This document shows, piece by piece, positions 1 to 10,156 of a DNA stretch of 58,383 nt (position 1 is its first letter; the number at the start of each line of letters is the position of its first letter). Both the position numbers and the translations under genes were made by a program. The DNA is from Methanosphaera cuniculi (GTDB lineage: Archaea; Methanobacteriota; Methanobacteria; Methanobacteriales; Methanobacteriaceae): the NCBI RefSeq assembly GCF_003149675.1, contig NZ_LWMS01000047.1, positions 1 to 58,383 on the forward strand, given 5' to 3'. A model generated the notes under the pieces. That model was given only the letters and a program-made list of their open reading frames with translations, did not search any database and was not told the DNA's origin.

Positions 1-519
1 ATATAGTTATATATATAAATAAAAAATTACATATATAAATTCATAATATGTTATTTGGTATTTTTTAAATAAATATTATAATATAAAAGCATGAAGAGTG
101 ATGAGTTGAATTTTCTTTTAAACCCCAAAAATTAAGGATTTTGATAATTTTAAGAGATTAAATTTTTTTATATAGTTTTGTATCTTTTTTTATTATTGTA
201 AAAAGATTTGAATAATTATTTTTTTTAAGAATTATAAACTGTTAATTTTTTTTAAAACTTAGTAGATTAATGGTTTTCTTAATTAATATAATGTTATACT
301 ATTTTCTTTTTATCTATTAAAAGAATAATTACTTTTAATCTAAATTATCATATTTTGGGTAATAAAAAATATGTTAAAAATTATAACACATTTTTTTTCT
401 TAATTAAAAGAAAATTTAAAGACTTTATAATCTTTCGTTTTAAAAATAATTGAAATTAAAAAAAATAAAACAATGCTAAAAAAAATAAAATTTTATATCA
501 CATATATGGAGGAGAAATA
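1..519. other. AT-rich noncoding region upstream of tbp
   Basis: No credible gene is visible in this extremely AT-rich stretch. The last 100 bases should hold the tbp promoter: a TTTATAAT sequence near 424-431 could be the TATA element. A strong GGAGGAG ribosome-binding site sits at 508-514. No structured RNA or repeat was recognised. Confidence 0.5.
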
Positions 520-1071
520 ATGGCAGATGTAGAAATTAAAGTTGAAAATATAGTAGCATCCGCAACTCTAGGTAAATCACTAGAACTACCTAGAATCGCA
601 CCTGCTTTAGAAAATGTAGAATACAACCTAGAACAATTCCCAGGACTTGTATTTAAACTTAAAGAACCTAAAACAGCTGCATTAATATTTGGATCTGGTA
701 AACTAGTATGTACCGGAGCAAAATGTATTGAGGATTCAATTAAAGCAATTCACATGACAGTGGATAAAATAAGAGAATTAGATCCTGAAATACCAGAAGA
801 ATTTGAAATAAAAATTCAAAACATAGTAGCATCAGCAAACCTTGGAAAAGTATTAAACCTAGAAGCTGTAGCATTAGATCTTGAAAATACAGAATATGAA
901 CCAGAACAATTCCCTGGACTTGTATACAGACTTGAAGATCCAAAAGTAGTATTATTACTATTTGGTTCAGGAAAAGTTGTATGTACTGGAGCAAAAACAG
1001 CTGATCAAGCACAATTAGGTGTACAAAAAACAAAAGAACGTCTAATTGAATTATACTTAATTGAAGAATAG
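520..1071 (+). CDS. tbp: TATA-box-binding protein
   Basis: General transcription factor that binds the archaeal TATA box and, with TFB, recruits RNA polymerase. At 183 residues it has the usual archaeal length and consists almost only of the two direct repeats of the saddle fold. Repeat 1 (about 6-90) and repeat 2 (about 97-180) each contain an NIVAS(A/S) strand, an EQFPGLV(F/Y) segment and an FGSGK(L/V)VCTGAK segment. A short acidic tail (LIEE) follows. The ATG lies 5 bases after GGAGGAG, a strong ribosome-binding site. The gene stands alone, followed by a plus-strand gene 283 bases away. Identification is secure. Confidence 0.98.
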   Translation: MADVEIKVENIVASATLGKSLELPRIAPALENVEYNLEQFPGLVFKLKEPKTAALIFGSGKLVCTGAKCIEDSIKAIHMTVDKIRELDPEIPEEFEIKIQNIVASANLGKVLNLEAVALDLENTEYEPEQFPGLVYRLEDPKVVLLLFGSGKVVCTGAKTADQAQLGVQKTKERLIELYLIEE

Positions 1072-1354
1072 ATCTGATCATTTGATCCAATATTAAGAGA
1101 ATAATTTATTTATACTCCAGAAACATGACCACCAAAAATACTAAGAAAAAACTAAACTCCCAAATAAAATATAATTAATAAAATATGAAAAAATAAGAAA
1201 AAAGGGAAAACCCAAAAAATTCCTTTAGATAGAAAAAAAAATATATAATCAACAATAAATAATAAAAATGATAAATATTTTATAAAATAAAGGAAATTCA
1301 TAAAAAAAACATATTTTCTTATTTTATTTTATTAAAAATGATATCGGTGATCTT

Positions 1355-2926
1355 TTGATTAAATTGGTAGTATTTGATCTAGATAATGTATTAATAGATA
1401 CAGAAACAATAGATGAAATAGCAAAAATAAATGGTAATGAAAAAGAAATTAGTGACATAACATTACAAGCAATGCAAGGTAAAATTCCATTTGAAACATC
1501 CATCAGACGAAGAGTTAAAAAACTCGAAGGAATAAGTACTGATGAAATAGATGAGAGGATGAATAATATATCCCTAAATCCAGGAGCAAAACAAACAGCT
1601 ACCCAACTAAAAGAATGGGGATATAAAATAGCAATCATCACAGGAAGTTTTGATGTAATAGCTTTAAAAGTAAAAGAATGGATAGGGGCAGATTATGCAT
1701 TCTATAACACACTAGAAACTAAAGATGGCAAACTTACAGGAGAAGTGTCCGGACCACTTGTAACACAAAACAAAATAGATGTACTAAGAGAACTAGTTGA
1801 CGAACTAGGAATAACTCTAGATGAATGTGCAACAATTGGAGATGGGGCAAATGACCTTGAAATGATAAAACATGCTAAAATTGGAATAGCATACAATGCA
1901 AAACCAATAGTTAAAGAACACGCAGATATACAAATCAACGAAAAAGACCTAAGGAAGGTACTTGATATAATGACAGACGAAGAAAAAATAACTAAAGAAG
2001 AAGTAGTAGAAACAACAGAAGAAGAAGTTCCTGTAGAAGATGTACAACAAGAAGAACAAGAAGCAGTAGAAGAAGCTGAAGAAAATGCAATTGACTACTC
2101 AAAACTTAACTTCCAACAATTACTACAAGTAAAAAGAGATCTTGAAGCAGATTTAACAGAACTTAAAAATGTACGTGACTCAATGAATGAAGATACAAAA
2201 GCATTCAGACAAGAACGTGACAAACTAAACCAAGAACTCAAAGACACTCTTAACACAGCTTTAGAAAAAAGAAATGAAAGAGACGAAATAAACAAAGAAG
2301 TTAAAAAATTCAAAGAACTCAGAAATGAGTGCAATGAAGAACTTAAAAAATCTGAATGGAACACAGGACGTAAAGAAATCTCAAACATACAAGCTGAAAT
2401 CAACAAAATTGATAAAACAATACAAACTAAAGTATTAGACATCAGAAAAGAAAATGAGCTTGTAAAAAGAGTATCTGATTTAACAAAACAACTCAAAAAA
2501 ATCCAAAGCAATGAAGAAGAAGCTGAAGATGCAGGCGACTTAAAAGAAAAATCAGAACAATACCACCAAAAAGTTGTAGAACTTTCAGATAAAGCACAAG
2601 CAGTACACGAAGATATGATTGAATACTTCAACAAAATTGATGGAATCCGTGAAAAAGCAGATGCAAAACACCAAGAATTCATCAACTCAAGAAATGCTGC
2701 AACAGCAAAACATGAAGAAGTAAAAGAAAAACTTACAGAAATCAGAAAAGTAAACAAATTCATGGATCAAGCAAAATCCAATTCCAGATCTAGAAAAGGT
2801 GGAGATGGAAAATCTGATGATGTACGTGAAAAAGAAGAAGCAGAAGAAATCTTCCAAAAATTCAAAGACGGTAAAAAACTTACTACTGAAGAATTCTTAT
2901 TACTACAAAAATATAACATCATGTAG
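1355..2926 (+). CDS. HAD-family phosphatase (SerB-like) fused to a long coiled-coil domain
   Basis: A two-part protein of 523 residues. Residues 1-205 form a HAD phosphatase most like phosphoserine phosphatase: motif I with Asp8 and Asp10 in FDLDNVL, motif II around IITGS, and motif IV IGDGANDLEMI with Asp163 and Asp167. A Glu-rich linker (about 210-245) leads to about 230 residues of predicted coiled coil (about 248-480) resembling archaeal COG1340 coiled-coil proteins. A short C-terminal helix ends in TTEEFLLLQ. The start is a TTG at 1355 behind GGTGAT (1346-1351). HAD phosphatases are normally near 210 residues, so the fusion is notable. The substrate is not provable; phosphoserine is the best guess for the HAD half, and the coiled coil may scaffold or regulate. 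Confidence 0.85.
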   Translation: MIKLVVFDLDNVLIDTETIDEIAKINGNEKEISDITLQAMQGKIPFETSIRRRVKKLEGISTDEIDERMNNISLNPGAKQTATQLKEWGYKIAIITGSFDVIALKVKEWIGADYAFYNTLETKDGKLTGEVSGPLVTQNKIDVLRELVDELGITLDECATIGDGANDLEMIKHAKIGIAYNAKPIVKEHADIQINEKDLRKVLDIMTDEEKITKEEVVETTEEEVPVEDVQQEEQEAVEEAEENAIDYSKLNFQQLLQVKRDLEADLTELKNVRDSMNEDTKAFRQERDKLNQELKDTLNTALEKRNERDEINKEVKKFKELRNECNEELKKSEWNTGRKEISNIQAEINKIDKTIQTKVLDIRKENELVKRVSDLTKQLKKIQSNEEEAEDAGDLKEKSEQYHQKVVELSDKAQAVHEDMIEYFNKIDGIREKADAKHQEFINSRNAATAKHEEVKEKLTEIRKVNKFMDQAKSNSRSRKGGDGKSDDVREKEEAEEIFQKFKDGKKLTTEEFLLLQKYNIM

Positions 2927-3261
2927 ATGTATTTTTTGAAGAATAATAAAATTCATTTAAGAAGAAATTTTTTATTGCTTCTTTTTTAGTTAAAAAAAAA
3001 TAAAAAAAAGAGAAGATCTAGTATAAATAAACTAAAAGGACTTTTAGTACTGGAATTTTTAAAAACTAGCAATTAAGGGAAAAAATAGTTTTTTAGCTAG
3101 AAATATTTAATAGTACTAAGAAAAAGTAAAACTTTATACTTAATTATCTTTTCTTCTTTTTTACTTTTTACTTAAAAATTAATCTCCAATTTCATAAAAG
3201 CTAATTTTTCATACTATTTTTTTTATTAATTTCCTAAATTTACTAAAGCTTATTTAATATA
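2927..3261. other. convergent intergenic region with nested inverted repeats
   Basis: No protein gene is visible. The region separates the end of the plus-strand HAD/coiled-coil gene from the end of rad50 on the minus strand. It holds T-runs near 2964-2984 and 3150-3170 that could terminate plus-strand transcripts, and a pair of nested inverted repeats at 3044-3119 listed separately. Confidence 0.5.
3044..3119. repeat. nested inverted repeat, possible structured RNA
   Basis: TTAGTACT at 3044-3051 is complementary to AGTACTAA at 3112-3119, and inside it CTAGC at 3066-3070 is complementary to GCTAG at 3096-3100. The two pairs are almost concentric. A TATA-like GTATAAATAAA lies at 3021-3031, a suitable distance upstream for a plus-strand start near the outer arm. 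It could be a small RNA, a terminator structure or chance. Confidence 0.25.
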
Positions 3262-5970
3262 CTAATTTTCTATTGATGATATTGCATTTTCCTTTTTAAC
3301 TTTTATAATGTTATTTGATAATGCTTCCATTTCATCATCATGAGTTACTACAATCATCTGAGGAACTAGGTTAATTCTACTTATTATTTCAAGAAGAGAA
3401 CTTCTACGTTCACTATCTAAGTGTATTGTAGGTTCATCTAAGATGAGTAGTTCCATACTTGATTTTGCTATTGTTTTTGCTATTGCAAGTCTAAGTGCTA
3501 ATGCTATAACAATACGTTCTCCACCACTAAGTTGATCTAAGTTAAGATCTTCATTATGTGATTTAACTGTAATATTATAGTCACGATCAAGATTTACTGA
3601 TGAATAGTCAAATCCAAATTCTTGGAAGATATTCATCGTGTTACGTTCTATTTGTGGTTTTACTTCTTCACGAAGATCACTTTGTACACCATCTTTACTA
3701 TATGTTTGACGTATAATATCAAGAACTTTAATATAGTCTTGTGCAGATTGTGTTTCTTGTTTTATTTTATCAAGTTCTTCTATTTCACTGTTAATTTTAT
3801 TTAGTGTTTGTTTGTTTAATTCGATTTCTTTTTCATTTACAGATAATTGTTTTTCATATTCGTTATTTTTATGATTTATATCATCATATAATTTCATAAT
3901 TTGTTCATGTTGAATTTTATCATAATCTAATTTTATGAGTCTATTTTTAAAATCATCCATAGTGAGTGTTATATTTTTATGTTGATCTTTAAAGAGTTGT
4001 TGTTGTTTTATCATTGTATCTTTGTTCGTTACTTTTCCTTTAAGTCTATTTTGTTCATCTTTAAGTGATTCAAGGTAAGTAATTTGGTGTTTTAGATTAT
4101 CACGTATTTTATGTTTCATTGTAATTTCATGAACTATGAGTTTTTGTTGATTAATATTATTGTTAATATTTTGTTGTTTTTGTATTAGTATATCAAGATT
4201 TGGTGCATTTTCTATAACTTGTGTTGATATTTTATATGATTCATAGTTTTCTTTAAGTTGATCAATTTGTATTTGTATATTTTTTAGATCTTCTTTACAT
4301 TTATTGTATTCATCTTGTTTTTGTTGTATTTTAGGACATTCTGTTTTTCTTTGTTTATATTCATCTTTAAGTGTGTTAAATTCTTTTTCATCATCTGTAT
4401 TTAATTTAAGATCAAAGTCAAATAGTTCATTATTGAGTTTTTCTTCATTTTCTAGTTTCTGGTTTAATTTTGCATTTTCAAGGCTTAATTTAGTATTTTG
4501 TTGTTCATAATTTTCTATTTGTTTTTTATATTGAGCTTCTAGTTGTTCATGTTTTTGGTGTGTTATTTCTGATTGACATATTGGACATGTGTCTGTTGTA
4601 TTTTTAAGATCTTCTAGTGATTTTTTTGTAGATTCTATTAGATTTTGATTTGTTGTGATAATTGTCTTATTTTTTTGTATTTGTTCATTTAGTTTATGAT
4701 AGTTTTCTGCTGATTTTTCTATTTTATCAGCCAGGTATTCTTTTATTTCACTCATGGTAGTAAATGATATGTGAAATTTACTTACTGCATTTATTATGTT
4801 GTTTTGTAGTTGTTTTTGTAGTGTGTCTCGTCTTTGTTTTAGATTTTCTATTTCTGCTTTTTTGATGTTATTTTGATTTACTTCTTCATTTAGTTTTTCA
4901 CGTGTTTGTTGTAGTTGTTTTTGTTGTGTTTGTAGTTTGTTATATTTTTCATAGTCATCTTTTGTATTTTTTAATATTTGTTCATTTTTTTGTATTTCTG
5001 TTATTTGTTGAGTTATTGGAGTTAGTTGTGTTTGTTGGTTTTTTAGTTCACTATGTGCTTTATCTGCTTTTTTTAGATCTTCTAATGGTTGTATTTTAGT
5101 TTCTATTTCTTTTATTTTTTTTTCTTCATCTTCTATTTGTTGTATGGTTTTTGTTAAATCTTCAATTTGATTACTTGTTTTAATTAGTTCTTTTTGTTTG
5201 TGTTGTATGTCTGTGTTTATTGTGTTGTATTCATCTTTCTGGGTTTCTAGTTTTTGTAGTTTTTCTTTGTATGTTTTTATTTGTTGTTGTGTTTTTGTTA
5301 TTTCATTTTCTAGTTTGTCATGTTCATCTTTTAGTTGTTTTATTTGTTGTTGTGTTTGTTTTTTGTTTTCTTGTTTTTCTTCATATCTGCTTAGTTCTCC
5401 TTTGTTATATTGTAGTGTATCTTCGTATTGTTTTATGATTTTTTGTATGTTATCATATGCTTTTTCAAGTGTTTCTATATTTAATAGTTTTGCAATTAGT
5501 TTTTTCTTCTCAGCAGGTGTTGCTTCTGTTAGTTTGGTTATTTCTCCTTGTTTTATGTATACTGCATTTTGAAATGAGTCATAGTCTATATTTAGGATGT
5601 TATTTACTTCTTCTTTTACTCCATCTGCTGTTTTTGATAGTAGGAATGGTTTTTCATCACTTATATCATGTAGTGATACAGTGGTTTTATTGCTTTTTCT
5701 TTGTCTTTTTATCTTGTAGGTTTTACCATTGTGTTTAAATGTAAGAGTTACACTCATCTTTTCTATTGTATCTTCATCATTTATGGGTTTTCGTATTGCT
5801 TCATCAAGTTTTGTGTTTAGTTTTCCAAATAATGCAAAGCTTATTGCTTCAAGTATTGATGATTTTCCTGACCCATTTTCTCCTAGTATGAGTGATATTC
5901 CTTGATCAAAGTCTATTGTACTGTTTTTATAGGATTTGAAGTTTTCAAGTTTTAATGTTTTTATAATCAT
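3262..5970 (-). CDS. rad50: DNA double-strand-break repair ATPase Rad50
   Basis: SMC-like ATPase that, with Mre11, tethers and processes DNA ends. The 902 residues have the full Rad50 layout. The N-terminal half-ATPase carries the Walker A motif GENGSGKSS (about 32-40). Two very long Gln/Lys/Glu-rich coiled coils are joined by a zinc hook with Cys462 and Cys465 in CPIC. The C-terminal half-ATPase has the signature LSGGERIVIA and the Walker B motif LLILDEPT. It is the last gene of the nurA-herA-mre11-rad50 operon, 22 bases after mre11. Nothing is missing from the catalytic motifs. The antisense strand contains several hydrophobic open frames that are artefacts of the Lys/Gln-rich coils. Confidence 0.97.
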   Translation of the reverse strand: MIIKTLKLENFKSYKNSTIDFDQGISLILGENGSGKSSILEAISFALFGKLNTKLDEAIRKPINDEDTIEKMSVTLTFKHNGKTYKIKRQRKSNKTTVSLHDISDEKPFLLSKTADGVKEEVNNILNIDYDSFQNAVYIKQGEITKLTEATPAEKKKLIAKLLNIETLEKAYDNIQKIIKQYEDTLQYNKGELSRYEEKQENKKQTQQQIKQLKDEHDKLENEITKTQQQIKTYKEKLQKLETQKDEYNTINTDIQHKQKELIKTSNQIEDLTKTIQQIEDEEKKIKEIETKIQPLEDLKKADKAHSELKNQQTQLTPITQQITEIQKNEQILKNTKDDYEKYNKLQTQQKQLQQTREKLNEEVNQNNIKKAEIENLKQRRDTLQKQLQNNIINAVSKFHISFTTMSEIKEYLADKIEKSAENYHKLNEQIQKNKTIITTNQNLIESTKKSLEDLKNTTDTCPICQSEITHQKHEQLEAQYKKQIENYEQQNTKLSLENAKLNQKLENEEKLNNELFDFDLKLNTDDEKEFNTLKDEYKQRKTECPKIQQKQDEYNKCKEDLKNIQIQIDQLKENYESYKISTQVIENAPNLDILIQKQQNINNNINQQKLIVHEITMKHKIRDNLKHQITYLESLKDEQNRLKGKVTNKDTMIKQQQLFKDQHKNITLTMDDFKNRLIKLDYDKIQHEQIMKLYDDINHKNNEYEKQLSVNEKEIELNKQTLNKINSEIEELDKIKQETQSAQDYIKVLDIIRQTYSKDGVQSDLREEVKPQIERNTMNIFQEFGFDYSSVNLDRDYNITVKSHNEDLNLDQLSGGERIVIALALRLAIAKTIAKSSMELLILDEPTIHLDSERRSSLLEIISRINLVPQMIVVTHDDEMEALSNNIIKVKKENAISSIEN

Positions 5971-5992
5971 CTAATATTCCTCTTTTTCATAC

Positions 5993-7177
5993 TCATTTGT
6001 TTTCATCAATTTGGTATTGTTCTTTAAAGAAGTCTTCTGCTATTAGAAATGCTTCATCTATGTTTTCTGGAAGATTTTTATATAAGTTTATTCCAAGTGT
6101 TGCTATTTCTTCACTTCCAAGTTCTTGTGTTAATCTTTGGCGTATGAAGTATTCAGGTTCAAGATTCATTTCTTCATAACTTTCAATATCATCTGTCATA
6201 TCATCTATTGGATTATATTCTATGCGTATATTAAGTGTTATATCATCAAGTTTTTCATGAATTTTCTCAGATACTTCTGATCTTTCAAAGTTTCCATGTC
6301 TAATATTAAGAATTACAACAGGAAGATTACTCTGATTTTCATCAATAATGTCTAATATTTCATCATGTAGTTTGTTAAGTGATATGTCAAGTTTTGGATA
6401 GTCTATATTACGTAAAATAAACTTACGTTTTAATTTTACATGTCTAAATTGGTAGTCTATTTCATCATTTACATGATCAATTGTAATAAGTGAATATCCT
6501 TTTGTTCTTCCATCATTGTATTCTTTAGCTTCAGCTTTTGATTTACGTTCTGTTGATCCTGGATATGAGAGTATTCCTCCTTTGAATCTGTCCTCTTTTT
6601 TCTGATGAATATGTCCCATTGCATAGTAGTTAAATCCTGCAGGTATCATGTCGAGTGTAAATTCTGGTTCTATTTCAAAGTATTTTTCTATTGATCCATG
6701 AAGCATAAGTATACGATATGGGTATTTCTCTGATTCTTCTTGTATTTTCATAAGTCGTTTTGCAACTGTTTTTTGGTATTCACGACCTAAAAATGGAAGA
6801 CCTGCAAGATATATGTCATCATCAAGTACTACACTGTAATTTTTAGTAGATAGTATGTGAAAATTATCATTACTAAATAGTTCTTGTGGTATTGTTGTTT
6901 TTGATCTTTGCATCATATCATGATTTCCAGCAATAGCATATATTGGTATATTATGCTCTTTTAGTTTTTCAAATCCTCGTTGTGCTTCAAGAAGTGCTTT
7001 TATGGGAGGTTTAGAATGTTCAAATAAATCTCCTGCATGTATTACATAATCAACGTCTTGTTTTATTATGTCATCTATTATATTTCTGAATGCTTCATAA
7101 AAGTCTTCTTCACGTTCTATTAGTCCATACTGTCGATATCCAAGATGGGTATCAGCAATGTGTGCAATTTTAGTCAT
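5993..7177 (-). CDS. mre11: DNA double-strand-break repair nuclease Mre11
   Basis: Mn-dependent exo/endonuclease of the Mre11-Rad50 complex. At 394 residues it shows all phosphoesterase motifs in order: IADTHLG (Asp9, His11), HAGDLFEH, AGNHDM, the His of MLHGS and the GHIHQK pair. A capping and Rad50-binding region follows, with an acidic C-terminus. It lies 6 bases after herA and 22 bases before rad50 on the same strand, so the four proteins are probably co-translated. The ATG follows a GGAG at the expected distance, embedded in the end of herA. In archaea Mre11-Rad50 makes the initial cut that HerA-NurA extends. Confidence 0.97.
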   Translation of the reverse strand: MTKIAHIADTHLGYRQYGLIEREEDFYEAFRNIIDDIIKQDVDYVIHAGDLFEHSKPPIKALLEAQRGFEKLKEHNIPIYAIAGNHDMMQRSKTTIPQELFSNDNFHILSTKNYSVVLDDDIYLAGLPFLGREYQKTVAKRLMKIQEESEKYPYRILMLHGSIEKYFEIEPEFTLDMIPAGFNYYAMGHIHQKKEDRFKGGILSYPGSTERKSKAEAKEYNDGRTKGYSLITIDHVNDEIDYQFRHVKLKRKFILRNIDYPKLDISLNKLHDEILDIIDENQSNLPVVILNIRHGNFERSEVSEKIHEKLDDITLNIRIEYNPIDDMTDDIESYEEMNLEPEYFIRQRLTQELGSEEIATLGINLYKNLPENIDEAFLIAEDFFKEQYQIDENK

Positions 7178-7183
7178 TTTAAT

Positions 7184-8689
7184 TTATACTCCAAAATCAT
7201 CTATTTCATCATCTTGTGATTCTATTTCTTCAACTTCTGTTTTTACTGCTTTTTCCCATTCTTTTAGGATATCAAGATCTGTTCCTACAATTTTTCCTTT
7301 AAATTCATCTATTTTTACCATTGTAGGAATATTTGTCATTTGTCCTAGAATTATTGCTTCTCCAATATTTAGTGATGGAAGTTGTTTTAGCAAATCATTA
7401 CTTAAACTTTCACTACTTTTCTGGACATGTGATTGATCATTTGGTTCAACAAGACGTAGTATGATTAAGTTATTTACTTGTGATAGTGTTTCAGAATCTA
7501 GTGATTTTGGACTTTGACTAACTAGACATAATCCTACTCCAAATTTACGTCCTTCACGTGCTATTTTACTTATAATATATTTTGAATCTGTATTTCGTCT
7601 TTCTGATACTATCATGTGTGCTTCTTCTATTATACAAAATACTGGGAATTTAAGTTTTCCTTTTTTACGTTCTGTTAGTATTTCTGTTAGAGCATGTTTT
7701 ACTATTATATCTACACCTTTTTCATCTACACTTCCAAGGCCAATGATATTAACACATCCTGGTTGTATAGTTTTAGTTATACTACTTTCATCATTTGAGC
7801 TAAATAAGTATCCATATCTGTTTTGTAATCCTTCGAGTTTAAATAGTACCTGGTTTACTGATTCATAGTGACTTTTATTTACTTCTTCTAGTTGATTTGC
7901 TTTATCAGATAAGAAGAATTTCATCTCTTCTATAAAGTTTATTGGTTCATCTTTTAGTTCTTTGGCATCTTCTACTTTTGCTTTTGCATAGTTATGTGCA
8001 TCACGTAAGTATTTTTCCTGGTTTACTGCATTTTCTCCTACTTTTAGTAGTTTTTTATATTCTCCTATGCTTAGATTTTTAGGATTTATTTTTGGAGCTA
8101 TTCTTTTTTTATTTCCGTTTTTAAATTCTATATTTCCGTATTCTGAGTGCATATCAAATACTAGCATTGTCCCATTTTTTGCTAGTAGTTGATCTATTAT
8201 CACGGTTGTTGTGTTGGATTTTCCTGCTCCTGTCATTGCTAGTATTGCAAGGTGTCGTGATACCATTTTATTTACATCTACTTTTACATCAACTTCAGGT
8301 TGTGTTAGTACTGTTCCTATTTTTATTGCTTGATCTTTTTGGAATACTTTTTTAAGTTCGTCTATTTCAGCTTTTCTTATTGTTATTCCTGGAGGTGCTG
8401 GTATTCTTGGTATTTGTAGGTTTTCTATGTCTCCTAGTATCATCACTTCTCCTCTTACGTAGTGTTCAAGATCTCCTTCTAGTTCATTTATTTTTTCAAC
8501 TAGATCTGGGTTTCTTATGTCTGATTCTAGCATTATGCTTCCACGATTTAGTGATGATATCATTCCAAGTATTGTTTGGTTGTTATATTCTATACATACA
8601 TATTCTCCTACTGCTGATAGGTCTTTTGATATGAATTCTAGGCTTCCTGTTTCTGTTTCTCCAATTGATCTTCCGATTATTTTTGTCAT
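7184..8689 (-). CDS. herA: HerA DNA-end-resection helicase/translocase
   Basis: Hexameric FtsK/VirB4-like ATPase that pumps DNA into the NurA nuclease during 3'-overhang formation. The 501 residues comprise an N-terminal HAS beta-barrel (about 1-110), a RecA-like core with Walker A MTGAGKSN (152-159), a Walker B of the IIEEAH type, and a conserved EGRKFGVGL segment with LVSQSP. The C-terminal tail is rich in Glu and Asp. The ATG follows TATGGAGGAATAAC, a strong ribosome-binding site. It sits 30 bases after nurA and 6 bases before mre11. Order and spacing are those of the classical archaeal resection operon. Confidence 0.96.
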   Translation of the reverse strand: MTKIIGRSIGETETGSLEFISKDLSAVGEYVCIEYNNQTILGMISSLNRGSIMLESDIRNPDLVEKINELEGDLEHYVRGEVMILGDIENLQIPRIPAPPGITIRKAEIDELKKVFQKDQAIKIGTVLTQPEVDVKVDVNKMVSRHLAILAMTGAGKSNTTTVIIDQLLAKNGTMLVFDMHSEYGNIEFKNGNKKRIAPKINPKNLSIGEYKKLLKVGENAVNQEKYLRDAHNYAKAKVEDAKELKDEPINFIEEMKFFLSDKANQLEEVNKSHYESVNQVLFKLEGLQNRYGYLFSSNDESSITKTIQPGCVNIIGLGSVDEKGVDIIVKHALTEILTERKKGKLKFPVFCIIEEAHMIVSERRNTDSKYIISKIAREGRKFGVGLCLVSQSPKSLDSETLSQVNNLIILRLVEPNDQSHVQKSSESLSNDLLKQLPSLNIGEAIILGQMTNIPTMVKIDEFKGKIVGTDLDILKEWEKAVKTEVEEIESQDDEIDDFGV

Positions 8690-8719
8690 GTTATTCCTCC
8701 ATAAAAGTATTTTTTTTAT

Positions 8720-9868
8720 TTATTTTTCTAGCATGTCACGTCCTGTTTTTTCATAAATTCCTAATCTTTTCATGATCTTATACATATCTTCTTGTTTTAT
8801 TACTACATCATCATGTGCTCGTTTTAAAATATATGGATATCCATTAAGACTTATTGAGTTTATATCATCAAGTATACTTTTAATCTTATCTTCATCTTCA
8901 GATATATCATAGGGTAGTTCTATTTTTAAAACATTTCCACGTTTATCAAGCCGTGTGAAAAATGTAGTGTATACAATATTTGTAAGATCCTTATGTATAG
9001 GTAGTTGTACATGTATAGAATCATCAGATGTTGTACGTAGAGGTCTTATATCTGTTAGTTTCATTGGTGTTGTATATCCAGGATTTTCACATGTATATTC
9101 AACAGCAGCTGCATCTGGTATTTGTTGATTAAATTGTTGTTGTGTACTGCTTGTTTTTGATATTCCAACAATTTTATGTGAAAATTTTTTAAGAAGATAA
9201 TTAAGACATGTTAGCTGTTCAAGTGTTTGCATGTATGATATTATACTATTTAAGTCTTCAATCTCTTCTTTAAGTTTAAATTTATAGATTTGTTTTATTT
9301 TTTCTATGATTTCATCTTGTTGTGTTATACTTTTAACTTCTATTGGAAAGTTACCACTATATATTTCTATTTCGATTTGTTTTGCCCATTGTTGTAAGCA
9401 TTTTTTAATATATGGTGAAAATTTTGGATTTGATGTTTGATATATGGTTCCACTTATCATTCCATCAAGTAGCATATAGTCAATATCAGGGTATCTTTGT
9501 AGTGTGTCTATTGTACTTTTAAGTTCTAGTATGTTCATTTGTTGTGAGAGTATTTCACGGATATTTCGAGTTTTTGTTGATGATATTAGATTTATGTCTC
9601 CTGCTGATGATTCTTTTGTTATTTTAGTTTTAGGATTATATATTATGGTTTGACTTGCTATTGCATATACAAATGCTGCCATTAGCTTTTTATTGTTATA
9701 ACTTCCATCTATTGCTGCAAATGTCTTTGTTGGTGTTTCTGTTTTTGGATTGTATTCATGGAATTCTTTTTGTATTTTATCTATATCTATATTTTCACCA
9801 ATTGTATTAAAAAAATTTGTAATATCTTTCTGGTTTAGTATTGTTTTTTCAAGTAAAATATCAAGCAT
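8720..9868 (-). CDS. nurA: NurA 5'-3' nuclease
   Basis: Partner nuclease of HerA, degrading the 5' strand at breaks. The 382-residue protein has the two acidic motifs of the RNase H-like NurA fold: AAIDGSYN with Asp54 near the N-terminus, and LLDGMISG around residue 153. It ends in the conserved region with a YILKRAHDD helix. It is the first gene of the operon, with a GGAGG ribosome-binding site just upstream of the ATG. The 288-base region upstream is shared with a divergent winged-helix-like gene. NurA proteins diverge strongly in sequence, but motifs and context agree. Confidence 0.92.
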   Translation of the reverse strand: MLDILLEKTILNQKDITNFFNTIGENIDIDKIQKEFHEYNPKTETPTKTFAAIDGSYNNKKLMAAFVYAIASQTIIYNPKTKITKESSAGDINLISSTKTRNIREILSQQMNILELKSTIDTLQRYPDIDYMLLDGMISGTIYQTSNPKFSPYIKKCLQQWAKQIEIEIYSGNFPIEVKSITQQDEIIEKIKQIYKFKLKEEIEDLNSIISYMQTLEQLTCLNYLLKKFSHKIVGISKTSSTQQQFNQQIPDAAAVEYTCENPGYTTPMKLTDIRPLRTTSDDSIHVQLPIHKDLTNIVYTTFFTRLDKRGNVLKIELPYDISEDEDKIKSILDDINSISLNGYPYILKRAHDDVVIKQEDMYKIMKRLGIYEKTGRDMLEK

Positions 9869-10156
9869 TAGATATTATTCCTCCAAAGCGGGTATAAATT
9901 AGTTTATTTTTAGTGTTTCTTTCTTTTTTTTTAATTATAGTTATAAATTATATTACTTTATTTGAATTTGTATTTTTTTTTCTTATTATTATGATTATAT
10001 TTTTTATTAAATATGAAAATTATTTATATATTATTTTTTTTTTAACTCTGTTAATTTCTTTTTAATAATTGAAATTGTAAATTTATAAAAATTATATTTA
10101 ACATAAATGATTATTACATGAAAAAAATTAAATTTAAATTTTAGGTTTTAATATAT

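Noticed and set aside
740-1090. 116-residue Leu-rich frame opposite tbp
   Set aside because: It lies fully antisense to a secure gene and its composition is that of a reverse-complement shadow.
4902-5738. Several hydrophobic open frames on the plus strand opposite rad50
   Set aside because: They are the antisense of the Lys/Gln/Glu-rich coiled coil, overlap one another in different frames and have no ribosome-binding site; shadow frames.
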